Shown here: in pieces, positions 25,017 to 32,457 of the stretch
Position numbering within the stretch: the stretch's first letter is position 1
How the letters are laid out: each line of letters begins with the position of its first letter
NCBI GenBank assembly: GCA_016179225.1
Contig: JACORV010000005.1
Location: 1-32,457, forward strand
DNA: 32,457 nt
Source: Gemmatimonadota bacterium
GTDB taxonomy: Bacteria > Gemmatimonadota > Gemmatimonadetes > Gemmatimonadales > JACORV01
Reading direction: 5' to 3'
Made by a program: the position numbers and the translations under genes
The notes under the pieces: model-generated
Seen by the model: only the letters and a program-made list of their open reading frames with translations
The model's database searches: none
Told to the model about the DNA's origin: nothing

Positions 25017-26374
25017 CAGTCCGCCGCCACCGGTTCCGGCGGCAAGTACCCGGCCACCCGCTCGGCCACCTCGCGCACCGACGCTTCCCTCCCCTCGCGC
25101 ATCTCCCAGATGGAAATGATCGGGAAGAATTTCGTGGCCACCATGTAAAGGAGGATGAAGCCGGCGAAGGTGCCGGCGAGGATCGACAGCTCGACCCACG
25201 ACGGGAGATAGTGGCCGAGCGACTCGAACTCGAAGCGCGGGTTCACCGACGTCGGGACCACGATGTTGAACCGCTCCAGCCACATCCCGATCACCACCGC
25301 CACGCCGGCAACGAGCGTTCCACCCGGGGTCCGCGTCGCACGCCGGCACATTAGCGCGAGGGGGATCACGAAACAGCACGTCACCATCGTCCAGAACGGC
25401 GCTGCGAAGGGCCCCCGGACCTTGGCCCAGAAGGTGCGCATTTCCGCCGGCTCGGCACCGTAGAACGCCGTCAGGTACTCGGCGAACGTGAAGTAGAACC
25501 ACAGTAGGCTGAACAGCAGCAGCAGCCGGCCCATGTAGTCGAAGTGGACCGCCCGGAAGTACTCGTGGAAGCCGTAGGCCCGCCGGAGCACGACCATCGC
25601 GATCAGGATGGCCGCGATACCCGAGTAGATCGCGCCCATCACGAAGTAGGGGCCGAAAATGGTCGAGTGCCACATCGGACGCAGCGTCATCGCGAAGATC
25701 CAGCCGATCACCGTGTGCACCGACACGGCGATCGGAATCACGACGATGGCCAGCACGCCGATCACTCGCTCGAGGCGCGCTCGCTGCGCCGGCGTGTCGC
25801 GGTAGCCCGCCGCCAGGAACCGGTAGAACCGAGGCGCCTTGATCCCCGCGTCCCGAATGATGGCGAGATCGGGCAGCATAGGCAGGTAGAGGTAGATCGT
25901 GCTGGCGCCGAAGTAGAGGCCGATGCTGATGACGTCCCACAGCAGCGGAGACCTCAGCTGGGCGTGCAGGAACACGTTCAGCAGCCGGTCGGGACGGCCC
26001 AGGTCGATGATCGGCTGGATCGCCCCGAACCCGAGCACGAGTACTGTGATGAACTCGGCCGAGCGGGTGATTGAGCGGCGCCATTCGGCCTTGCTGATGC
26101 GCAAGATCGCCGAGATCAGGGTGCCCGCGTGGCTGATGCCGATGAAGAACACGAAGTCGATGATGTAGATGCCCCAGTACTCCGGTTGGTTGAGGCCGGT
26201 GCGGCCCAGCCCGAACCGGAGCTGGAGGTAGTAGGCCGTGAGGCCCCACAGCGCGATCGCCCCGAGGACGGTCGCGGCTGCGCGGAACCGCCAAGTCGTC
26301 TCGACCAGCGGAGCCAGCAGCTTCCGCGCATCGTCGGGCAGCGCCCGCAGCTTCAGCCGCGCGTCGTCGGTCAC
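25016..26374 (-). CDS. NrfD/PsrC-type quinone-interacting membrane subunit
   Basis: 452 residues from GTG 26374, two bases after the Fe-S subunit stop. About ten membrane segments are seen, for example YWGIYIIDFVFFIGISHAGT, LIAMVVLRRAYGFHEYF and FAGFILLYMVATKFFPIISI. The NrfD-family landmarks GISHAGTLISAILRI and AVSVHTVIGWIFAMTLRPMW are present. Proteins of this type (PsrC, QrcD, ActC) exchange electrons with menaquinone or ubiquinone and pass them to or from the periplasmic Fe-S subunit. The close sequence style to ActC/QrcD suggests a quinol:acceptor complex rather than nitrite reductase. Confidence 0.92.
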   Translation of the reverse strand: MTDDARLKLRALPDDARKLLAPLVETTWRFRAAATVLGAIALWGLTAYYLQLRFGLGRTGLNQPEYWGIYIIDFVFFIGISHAGTLISAILRISKAEWRRSITRSAEFITVLVLGFGAIQPIIDLGRPDRLLNVFLHAQLRSPLLWDVISIGLYFGASTIYLYLPMLPDLAIIRDAGIKAPRFYRFLAAGYRDTPAQRARLERVIGVLAIVVIPIAVSVHTVIGWIFAMTLRPMWHSTIFGPYFVMGAIYSGIAAILIAMVVLRRAYGFHEYFRAVHFDYMGRLLLLFSLLWFYFTFAEYLTAFYGAEPAEMRTFWAKVRGPFAAPFWTMVTCCFVIPLALMCRRATRTPGGTLVAGVAVVIGMWLERFNIVVPTSVNPRFEFESLGHYLPSWVELSILAGTFAGFILLYMVATKFFPIISIWEMREGREASVREVAERVAGYLPPEPVAAD

Positions 26375-26375
26375 C

Positions 26376-27059
26376 TCACGTCCTCGGTGTCAGGTAGTAG
26401 ACCTTCGGCTCGGTGCCGAGGTCCTCCATCAGGCGCATGGCCCGCGGATCGTGCCGCAGCTCCGACACGCGGTGCCGCGGGTTGTCGAGGTCGCCGAACA
26501 CGATGGCCCGGGTCGGGCAGGCTTCCGCACACGCCGGCTGATAGTCGGACTCCCGCAGCTCGCGTCCCTCGGCGCGCGCCTCCTCGCGAGCCTTCTGCAG
26601 GCGGTGGTGGCAGAAGGTGCACTTCTCGATGACCCCCTTGGGCCGCACCGAGACGTCAGGGTTGAGGTGCGCGCGCTCCGACTCGGGCCAGGTTGGCGCG
26701 TACCAGTTGAAGTACTTCACCGTGTACGGACACGCGTTCGCGCAGTAGCGGCACCCGATGCAGCGCGGGTAGATCTGGCCCACGATCCCCTCGGGGCTGA
26801 TATACGTCGCCTCTACGGGGCAGACCTTGACGCACGGTGGGTTGTCGCAGTGCATGCAGGGCCGCGGCGCGAACCGCAGCGTGTTGTTCGGGAACTCGCC
26901 CTCCACCTCGGCCATTACCCGCATCCAACTGATCGTCCTGCCGAGTGCTGCCTGCTCCGGCGCGACAGTGGCGATGTTGTTCTCGCTCTTGCACGCCACC
27001 TCGCACGCCGCGCAGCCGGTGCAGCGATCCAGGTCGATGACCATCCCCCAGCGCGGCAC
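26376..27059 (-). CDS. 4Fe-4S dicluster-type ferredoxin subunit with four cluster motifs
   Basis: About 227 residues from GTG 27059 (VPRWGMVIDLDRCTGC), preceded by GAGG 9 bases upstream; the open frame extends to 27104, overlapping the upstream gene, and ATG 27044 is another option. Cysteine groups are CTGCAACEVAC, CMHCDNPPCVKVCP, CIGCRYCANACP and CTFCHH...CAEACP, enough for four [4Fe-4S] clusters. This is the PsrB/QrcC/TtrB-type electron-transfer subunit that bridges molybdenum protein and NrfD subunit. There is no signal peptide; it would be exported with the Tat-targeted catalytic subunit. Confidence 0.93.
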   Translation of the reverse strand: MPRWGMVIDLDRCTGCAACEVACKSENNIATVAPEQAALGRTISWMRVMAEVEGEFPNNTLRFAPRPCMHCDNPPCVKVCPVEATYISPEGIVGQIYPRCIGCRYCANACPYTVKYFNWYAPTWPESERAHLNPDVSVRPKGVIEKCTFCHHRLQKAREEARAEGRELRESDYQPACAEACPTRAIVFGDLDNPRHRVSELRHDPRAMRLMEDLGTEPKVYYLTPRT

Positions 27060-27070
27060 CTGGGCGGTCC

Positions 27071-29446
27071 TCAGGCGCGCTCCAGGCGCACGAACGTCGT
27101 GCACCAGGATGCGAGGTCGGTGAGCGGATCCGTCGCGCCGTCCAGAAGCTGGAGCGGGTTCGCCAGCGTGCCGTCAGGGTGCCGGAGCCCGTAGGGCGCA
27201 TTCACCACGTCGCGCGCGGCTCCGGCGAAGTGCTTCATCTGTGCGAGGTACCGGCCGCGAATCGAGACCACCCACACCATGGCGCCGTCGCCGAGCCCCA
27301 GCTCGCGCGCGGTCATCGGGTGCACCTCGACCCACGGTATCCAGTGGACCTCGGGGAACGTCGTGGGCCGCTCCGCGAGCCACGGTGCGAGCCCGACGGT
27401 GCCGGAGGCCAGGGTAGACATCCGGTACGGGTTCAGGCGGAGCGGGAAGGCGTCCGCAGTGCGGTCATCGTCGGTCCGGAACCGATACGGGTCTCTGGCC
27501 TCCGCGCCGTCGGCTTGCCGCCGCAACTGCTGCGGAATGAGCTCGATCCTGTCGCCTGCCGTGCGCGCCAGACGGGTCGGGTCGGTATGGTCATAGAACG
27601 GATCGACCCACCCACCACGCTCGACCAGGGCGGTCCAGAACGCCTCGAAATCCGGCGCCGAGGCCAGCCACCAACCGCGCTCCTGCATCTGCTGCTGGTG
27701 CTCGGTCTCGAACTCGTCACCGAACGGCATACCGCGACGCGCGTCGTAGAGGCCACGCGCCCGCGCCTTGAGGAGCGCCTCGAAATCGACGTACGGCAGA
27801 CTGGCCCCCACCGTTCCTCCCAGCCGAGCCGCCAGCGCGAGGATCAGGTCGCCCGTGCTGCGGCCGCCGCCCGGCGATGTCACCAGCGGCCGCGCGATGC
27901 CCCAAACCGGATAGGGGTAGGACGCGGGGGCGGGCCCGTCCTGCCATCGCTCCGCTGGCAGGAGATCCGGGATGACGAGGTCCGCCTGGCTCGTCGTCTC
28001 GTCGAGAAACGGTGAGAAGCTCACCACCAGGGGGACGCGGGACAGCGCAGCAGTCCACGTCGCCCCGTCGGAGGACGAGGCCAGCGGATTCGCGTAGTAG
28101 AGAAGAAGCACCTCCACGGGCGAGGCTTGGGTCGCCGCGATCTCCTCCGCGAGCCGGCGAGCGTTGGGCGCTCCGAGCGGCGCCGGCAGCGCGACGGGGC
28201 TTCGCGCCAGCCCACGCCGCGTCATGGCGTCGAGCGCCGCGGGCGGAAGGGCCGCCAGCGGAGGTTCGTCGCGGAAGAGCACGCCGCCGGGCCGGTTGAT
28301 GTTGCCCGTGAGGACATTGAGGCTGTGGACGGCCATGCCTGCCGGCAGACCGTCCGGAGCCTGTGTCACGTCGGCGCCGCAGACGGCGACGGCAGGACCA
28401 CGGTCGGCGACCATCTTCGCGAGGCCTACGATGCGCTCGATCGGCACGCCAGTCGCGGCCGAGACCTCCTCCGTGCGATAGTGCCGGAGGACGAGGGACC
28501 GGTAGCCTGGCTGGAGCGTGCCCCGGTCGTCCAGCCAGTCATCGAAACCCGCCACGTGCCGCGCCAGGAAGTCCGCATCGATCCGCTCCTCTTTGATGAG
28601 CACGTAGGCGATGCCCAGGGCGAGGATGGCGTGCGTGCGCGGCCTGACAGCCACCCACTCGTGGGCGCGAGCGGCGGTGCGCGAGAACCGGGTGTCGACC
28701 TGAATGAAGCGCGGATGCCGCTCCCGCTCCTCGCCCGGCCGGCCGAAGGCCACGTACGCCTGGAGCGGTGACCACCACGCCTCGAAGAGGGGCGCGCCGA
28801 ACGAGAGCACCAGCCCGGCGCGCTCGAGGTCGTAGCTGGGCCGCTGCGGGATACCGTGCATGGCAGCCATGATGGCGTCGGTTCCGTCCGGGTAGGCGTC
28901 GGCCACGTAGTTCGGCGAGCCGAAGGCGCGCAGGAACTGGCGCCACACGGCGTCCATGGATCCCGCGCAGTAGCCCGCGAGCACCGCGAGCGCCTCCGGC
29001 CGACCGGCAGCCCGCAGCTGCTGAAGGCGATCGGCGAGGAACGTCAACGCGCCGTTGGGTGTGAGCGAACGCCAGCGCCCCGCGCCGCGAGCACCGACGC
29101 GCAGCAGCGGCGTGCGCAGGCGCTCGGGATGGTAGAGCGTCTGCACGGCCGCGGCGCCACGGGGACAGATTCCGCCTCGGCTCAGCGGGTGCAGCTGGTT
29201 GCCACCGATGCCGACGAGACGACCGTCCACCGCGCGCCCCCTGATCCCACAGCGAGAGGGGCAGACGAGACACGTCGAGTTCAAGCGCTCCTCGAGGCCC
29301 GGCGCCCACCCGGGGCCGGCCGCCTCGTCCGCCGGCCACCGCACATCGCACGACTCGGCCAGCGCGAGGCCGGCCAAGCCCCCGCCGAGCGTCAGGATGA
29401 ACCGCCGGCGGCCGAGATGCCCCGGCTCGTGCGCTAGCGGTGGCAT
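27071..29446 (-). CDS. Tat-exported molybdopterin oxidoreductase catalytic subunit (Psr/Qrc-like)
   Basis: 791 residues from ATG 29446. A twin-arginine signal (GRRRFILTLGGGLAGLALAESC) is followed by a complete [4Fe-4S] site, CLVCPSRC with a fourth Cys 27 residues later in GGICPRG. Molybdopterin-fold landmarks include DAYPDGTDAIMAAMHGIP, FIQVDTRFSRTAARAHEWV, LNVLTGNINRPGGVLF and a C-terminal barrel (HPMTARELGLGDGAMVWV). ActB and QrcB relatives can lack molybdenum; here the Cys ligands of the cluster are all present. The expected active-site ligand position is not clear to me, so the substrate (polysulfide, tetrathionate, arsenic species or quinol:cytochrome electron flow) remains open. It overlaps the cytochrome gene by 13 bases. 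Confidence 0.92.
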   Translation of the reverse strand: MPPLAHEPGHLGRRRFILTLGGGLAGLALAESCDVRWPADEAAGPGWAPGLEERLNSTCLVCPSRCGIRGRAVDGRLVGIGGNQLHPLSRGGICPRGAAAVQTLYHPERLRTPLLRVGARGAGRWRSLTPNGALTFLADRLQQLRAAGRPEALAVLAGYCAGSMDAVWRQFLRAFGSPNYVADAYPDGTDAIMAAMHGIPQRPSYDLERAGLVLSFGAPLFEAWWSPLQAYVAFGRPGEERERHPRFIQVDTRFSRTAARAHEWVAVRPRTHAILALGIAYVLIKEERIDADFLARHVAGFDDWLDDRGTLQPGYRSLVLRHYRTEEVSAATGVPIERIVGLAKMVADRGPAVAVCGADVTQAPDGLPAGMAVHSLNVLTGNINRPGGVLFRDEPPLAALPPAALDAMTRRGLARSPVALPAPLGAPNARRLAEEIAATQASPVEVLLLYYANPLASSSDGATWTAALSRVPLVVSFSPFLDETTSQADLVIPDLLPAERWQDGPAPASYPYPVWGIARPLVTSPGGGRSTGDLILALAARLGGTVGASLPYVDFEALLKARARGLYDARRGMPFGDEFETEHQQQMQERGWWLASAPDFEAFWTALVERGGWVDPFYDHTDPTRLARTAGDRIELIPQQLRRQADGAEARDPYRFRTDDDRTADAFPLRLNPYRMSTLASGTVGLAPWLAERPTTFPEVHWIPWVEVHPMTARELGLGDGAMVWVVSIRGRYLAQMKHFAGAARDVVNAPYGLRHPDGTLANPLQLLDGATDPLTDLASWCTTFVRLERA

Positions 29447-29985
29447 GCGATGCAGTCCCGGGTTTGGCCGCTACGCCGATGGCAGTCGAGACAGAACCCC
29501 ATCCGAATTTTCACGAGCGGCCGCGCTGGTGGGCGCGTCGTGAGCGCGATGTTCCCATGGCAGTTACGGCATTCCAGGCGCCCGATGCCTACGTGCCGCC
29601 GGTGCGTGTAGAAGACGTGCGGCGGGAGGCGGAACAGCTTCTCGAAGGTCAGCGGGCGGCCTTGCGCGACCAGTTCCGTGACACGCGCTGCCTCGCGCGT
29701 CGTGCCCTGCGTGGCCTGATGGCACATCGCGCAAGTCTCGAGCGACGGCAGCCCGGGATGAGCGCCAGTCCGCACGTAGGAATGGCACAGCTCGCAGTCG
29801 AGCTGGAGATCCTGGGTGTGCTTCCGGTGGTTGAAGGCGATCGGCTGGGCGACGCCGGGGCCTTGGGCGACGGCCACGATGGCGCCGGAAACGACGAGAA
29901 GCGCCGCAGCGACGATGCCGAACTCGCCTGGTCGCGCCCGAACTTGGGCCACCCGCCGTCTGAGCCACGCCACACGCATCCCCAT
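29434..29985 (-). CDS. Membrane-anchored pentahaem c-type cytochrome (QrcA/ActA-like)
   Basis: 183 residues from ATG 29985, with GAGGGG 9 bases upstream. An N-terminal TM (FGIVAAALLVVSGAIVAVA) is followed by five haem motifs, CELCH, CAMCH, CRNCH, CLDCH and CIACH, and by extra His residues typical of bis-His c7/c3 cytochromes (FNHRKHTQDL, FYTHRRHVGI). It is the first gene of the operon. In alternative complex III (ActA) and Qrc (QrcA) a five- or six-haem cytochrome in this position links the NrfD/Fe-S core to periplasmic carriers. The haem count is seen directly; the role is by family comparison. Confidence 0.92.
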   Translation of the reverse strand: MGMRVAWLRRRVAQVRARPGEFGIVAAALLVVSGAIVAVAQGPGVAQPIAFNHRKHTQDLQLDCELCHSYVRTGAHPGLPSLETCAMCHQATQGTTREAARVTELVAQGRPLTFEKLFRLPPHVFYTHRRHVGIGRLECRNCHGNIALTTRPPARPLVKIRMGFCLDCHRRSGQTRDCIACHR

Positions 29986-30206
29986 TCCGGCTCGCCCCTC
30001 ATCGCGGCATCTGGGACTGCTCTGCCGGCGCTGAGTGGGCGAAATGCCCCAGCCGACACGCCGCCTGCGGAAGCCGACGCCGTCCCCGGCAGCCCTCAGG
30101 ACTCAGCGAGCAGGTTCGGTGCCAGGGCGTAGCGGCGCTGCTCAACCCCCTGCGTGCTTTGCGTTTGCCGCTATGAGGGACCACACTGGCGGGGCGCGGT
30201 CCGTGC

Positions 30207-32165
30207 GTGAAATGCCCCGAAGCGCGTCGGCTCGCCGAGTCGGCCGGCAGACTGGCGTGGCACTTGCTGCTCCACAAGCGCGAGACTCTTTGGGCAGGTA
30301 CGGTGCCGGGTCAGCTGGCAACGTGGCGGACGCTGTGGCGTGAGAACCCCCTGCGCAGTGCGCTGGGCAAGAAGCTTCTCGCGTGGCTGCTCCTGCTCTC
30401 GCTCGTCCCGCTGTTCGTCTCCAACACCATCGGCTACCTCGCAAGCGGTCGCATCATCAACGGGCTCGCCGAACGGGACCTGCAGGCGCTCACCGCCGTC
30501 CAGGCGCATCACGTGCGCGACGAGATCGAGCGGTTGCTGCTGGGGCTCGTCTCGGCCGCGCGAGCGGATCGCCTGCTGGTGGCGAGCGCCGCCGCGCTCC
30601 GCGACTCCTCCGCGAGCCCGGTGGTTCTGAGCGGCGCCAGCGGCCTGGCGGCCGAGGAGCTCCAGCGCCTGCGCGAGCAGCTCGGCACGTTCGGCGAACT
30701 GCTGCTCGTCGGTCCGAGCGGTACCGTGGTCGCGTCCTCGCCGCGATTCGCGTCCGGGGTGCACTGGCGGGATGCGGGGCTGGTGGCGCATGCGGCGACC
30801 GAGGGGCGGACGTTCGCGATAGGAAGCGCGAGTGCAACCGCGGCGCCACCGCTGCTCTTTGCTGCAGCCCTCCCCGGCCCCGATGCCACAGGGCCAGCCA
30901 TCATCGTCGGTACCGTCGCCGCAGCCGATGTCGGCACCGCGCTCCAGATCCCGCGTCTGTTGGCCGGCGTGATCGAGGCGTACATCGTGGACGACGTTGG
31001 CCGCCCGGTGTTCGTCTCGCGTCCGCGCGGGCCGATCGACTATCAGCAACCGCTGCCGCTCTATCGCGCCCTCGCTGAGGGGGCCCGGCGCTACCGCGGG
31101 GACGAGGCGGGTGAGGTGGTGGCCAGCAGCCACGCGGTGCCCGGCTATGCGCTGCGTTTCATAAGCGAGGTTCCCGTCCGTGCAGCGCTCGGCGAGCTGC
31201 GCTGGCTGCGCCGGCTGTCCGTGATCCTCGAGGCGACGTTCGTGTTGGTGCTCATCGGGGCGGCGTGGATCGTCTCGCGCGGCATCCTGCGGCCGGTGAG
31301 CCAGCTGGTGGCTGCAGCCGAGCGCATCGGCCAGGGCGACCTCGAGGCGCGGGTCGCCGTGCACCAGCGGGACGAGGTGGGACAACTGGCGGAGCGCTTC
31401 AACGACATGGCGAGGCAGCTGCACGAGTCGGCGGTGCGGATTCGCAACCTGCACGACGAACAGATGCGGCGCGCCGAGCAGTTGGCCACCGTCGGGGAGC
31501 TGGCGGCGGGGATCGCCCACGAGCTCAAGACCCCGCTGCTCGGCGTCGCGAGCGGCGCCCAACTGCTCAGCCGACGGCTCGAGCCGTCCGACGCGGAGGG
31601 CCGCCGCCTCGCGGGCGAGATGCTCCAGCGCATCCGGCGCATGGAGGAGGCGATGCAGGCGCTGCTCAGCTACGCGCGTCCCTCCCCAACCCGGCTCTCG
31701 CGGCTCGACCTGAATGCGATCGTCGAGCGCGCGTTGCGGCTCGTGGAGCCGCGGGCCGACCGCTCCAGCGTGGCGATAACCCGGCGGCTGGCTCCCACTT
31801 TGCCGAGCGTGCAGATGGACCCGGATCAGATCGGGCAGGTGATCGTGAATCTGGTGCTCAACGGAATCGAGGCGATGGCTGAGGGCGGGTGCCTCGAGGT
31901 CGAGACCAGAGTGGCCGACGGGACCGTGGAGCTGTGGGTGAGCGACTCGGGGCCCGGAATCGCGTCGGCGGAGCGCGAGCGCATCTTCCGCCCGTTCTAC
32001 ACCACGAAACACACGGGAACCGGCCTCGGTCTCGCGATTGTGCGGCAGATCGTGGAACGGCACGGCGGGCTGGTTTTCGTGATCGACCGGCCGGAGGGTG
32101 GGACGCGCTTCGTGGTCGCGCTTCCGCTGGACCGGCAGCCTGGACTCGGCGGAGGCAAGGGATGA
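30207..32165 (+). CDS. Membrane sensor histidine kinase (HAMP-HisKA-HATPase)
   Basis: 652 residues from GTG 30207; later starts such as GTG 30303 are possible and would trim the odd N-terminus (MKCPEARRLAESAG). TM1 is at about 57-80, an extracytoplasmic sensor region at 81-335, TM2 at about 338-358 and HAMP at 360-412. The HisKA box is AAGIAHELKTPLLG (His438), the N box NLVLNGIEAMAEGG, and the G boxes DSGPGI and GTGLGLAIV. It phosphorylates a partner regulator, encoded next with an ATGA overlap. Divergence from the respiratory operon, with a shared 221-base gap, suggests that it senses an electron acceptor or redox state, but the ligand is unknown. Confidence 0.93.
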   Translation: MKCPEARRLAESAGRLAWHLLLHKRETLWAGTVPGQLATWRTLWRENPLRSALGKKLLAWLLLLSLVPLFVSNTIGYLASGRIINGLAERDLQALTAVQAHHVRDEIERLLLGLVSAARADRLLVASAAALRDSSASPVVLSGASGLAAEELQRLREQLGTFGELLLVGPSGTVVASSPRFASGVHWRDAGLVAHAATEGRTFAIGSASATAAPPLLFAAALPGPDATGPAIIVGTVAAADVGTALQIPRLLAGVIEAYIVDDVGRPVFVSRPRGPIDYQQPLPLYRALAEGARRYRGDEAGEVVASSHAVPGYALRFISEVPVRAALGELRWLRRLSVILEATFVLVLIGAAWIVSRGILRPVSQLVAAAERIGQGDLEARVAVHQRDEVGQLAERFNDMARQLHESAVRIRNLHDEQMRRAEQLATVGELAAGIAHELKTPLLGVASGAQLLSRRLEPSDAEGRRLAGEMLQRIRRMEEAMQALLSYARPSPTRLSRLDLNAIVERALRLVEPRADRSSVAITRRLAPTLPSVQMDPDQIGQVIVNLVLNGIEAMAEGGCLEVETRVADGTVELWVSDSGPGIASAERERIFRPFYTTKHTGTGLGLAIVRQIVERHGGLVFVIDRPEGGTRFVVALPLDRQPGLGGGKG

Positions 32166-32457
32166 AGACGCGACGGGCGCGAATCCTGATCGTGGACGAC
32201 GAGGAGCTCCTGCGGCTGTGGCTCGGGGACCAGCTGCGCGCGGCCGGCTTCGAGGTGTTCCTCGCGGGGTCGCGCCAGGAGGCGCTCCGGTTGGCGACCC
32301 AGGAAGCGCCCGCCGTGGTGCTGCTCGATCTCCGGCTGCCCGACGTGCAGGGGCTTGAGGCGCTGGAGCAGCTGCGCAAGCTCGACCGGGACATGGCGGT
32401 CATCATCATGACCGCCTACGGCGAGGTGGAGACGGCAGTCGAGGCCGTGAAGCTCGG
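32162..32457 (+). CDS. Response regulator, receiver domain, cut by the window end (NtrC-type likely)
   Basis: 98 residues are visible from ATG 32162, which overlaps the kinase stop as ATGA. Receiver residues are in place: acidic pair VDDEE (12-13), phospho-acceptor Asp56 (VVLLDLRLPD), Thr84 (IIMTAYGEVETAVEAVKL) and Lys97. The MTAYGEVETAVEA tail resembles NtrC-family sigma-54 activators, but the output domain is beyond the window. Confidence 0.92.
   Translation, partial: MKTRRARILIVDDEELLRLWLGDQLRAAGFEVFLAGSRQEALRLATQEAPAVVLLDLRLPDVQGLEALEQLRKLDRDMAVIIMTAYGEVETAVEAVKL

Noticed and set aside
25017-26294. N-terminal extension of the tetrahaem cytochrome frame through the NrfD gene
   Set aside because: NrfD is clearly coded in another frame there; the true cytochrome start at 25016 has a signal peptide and a TGATG overlap.
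29986-30206. Possible sigma-54 promoter for the respiratory operon, suggested by the NtrC-like regulator
   Set aside because: No convincing TGGCAC-N5-TTGC match in the divergent region; the nearest candidate has wrong bases and spacing.
30041-30218. GAAATGCCCC repeated at 30041 and 30209 in the divergent region before the kinase
   Set aside because: Only 10 bases, 168 apart, the second copy overlaps the kinase start; no symmetry or promoter context, so probably chance.

Overview
The window is GC-rich, gene-dense bacterial chromosome. Several things suggest Gemmatimonadota or a related soil lineage: an AAA-type SARP regulator, a large secreted HEVGH zinc metalloprotease, a Qrc/Psr-like molybdoenzyme operon with multihaem cytochromes, and a variant System I cytochrome c maturation set. 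This placement is an inference from gene content; no rRNA or other marker is present. No tRNA, rRNA, CRISPR array, transposase or phage gene was seen.

Layout. (1) 1-2418, minus: uvrA, cut off near its 3' end by a cluster of in-frame stops at the window edge. (2) 2419-2943: a gene-free stretch of about 525 bases holding a compound inverted repeat built from four small hairpins. (3) 2944-3612, plus: a small HExxH protein. (4) 8863 down to 3618, minus: a compact operon of a 49-residue leader-like peptide, a GAF-GAF-TM-HlyD fusion, an HlyD-type lipoprotein and a PqqD/RRE-like-M50 protease-HlyD fusion. The last three genes are joined by 4-base overlaps. (5) 9016-11274, plus, divergent from that operon: a SARP (BTAD)-AAA activator. 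The 152-base gap between them has a perfect 11-bp tandem repeat whose heptamer ends exactly 8 bp before a -10-like hexamer in front of the peptide gene, which is the textbook layout of a SARP-activated promoter. I consider regions 4 and 5 the best candidate for an undescribed system: a peptide maturation, export or signalling module under SARP control.

(6) 11345-17440, plus: cutA, a TPR protein, a macro-domain protein, a membrane-anchored transglutaminase-like protein that appears to start with CTG, an ABC ATPase and its permease, mostly with overlapping starts and stops. (7) 19999 down to 17489, minus: a secreted zinc metalloprotease. (8) 23638 down to 20034, minus: ccmE, ccmF, ccmH and a ccmI-like gene. 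CcmE has the CxxxY haem-binding variant and CcmH a CxCGC variant. (9) 29985 down to 23796, minus: a respiratory operon of pentahaem cytochrome, Tat-exported molybdopterin oxidoreductase, four-cluster ferredoxin subunit, NrfD-type membrane subunit and a four-domain tetrahaem cytochrome. The neighbouring ccm genes fit the need to attach nine haems. (10) 30207 to the end, plus: a histidine kinase and a response regulator cut by the window edge, divergent from the respiratory operon and a plausible regulator of it.

A window-wide oddity is a set of short tandem 7-8-base repeats. They occur both inside genes and between them and are densest in the ccm cluster.
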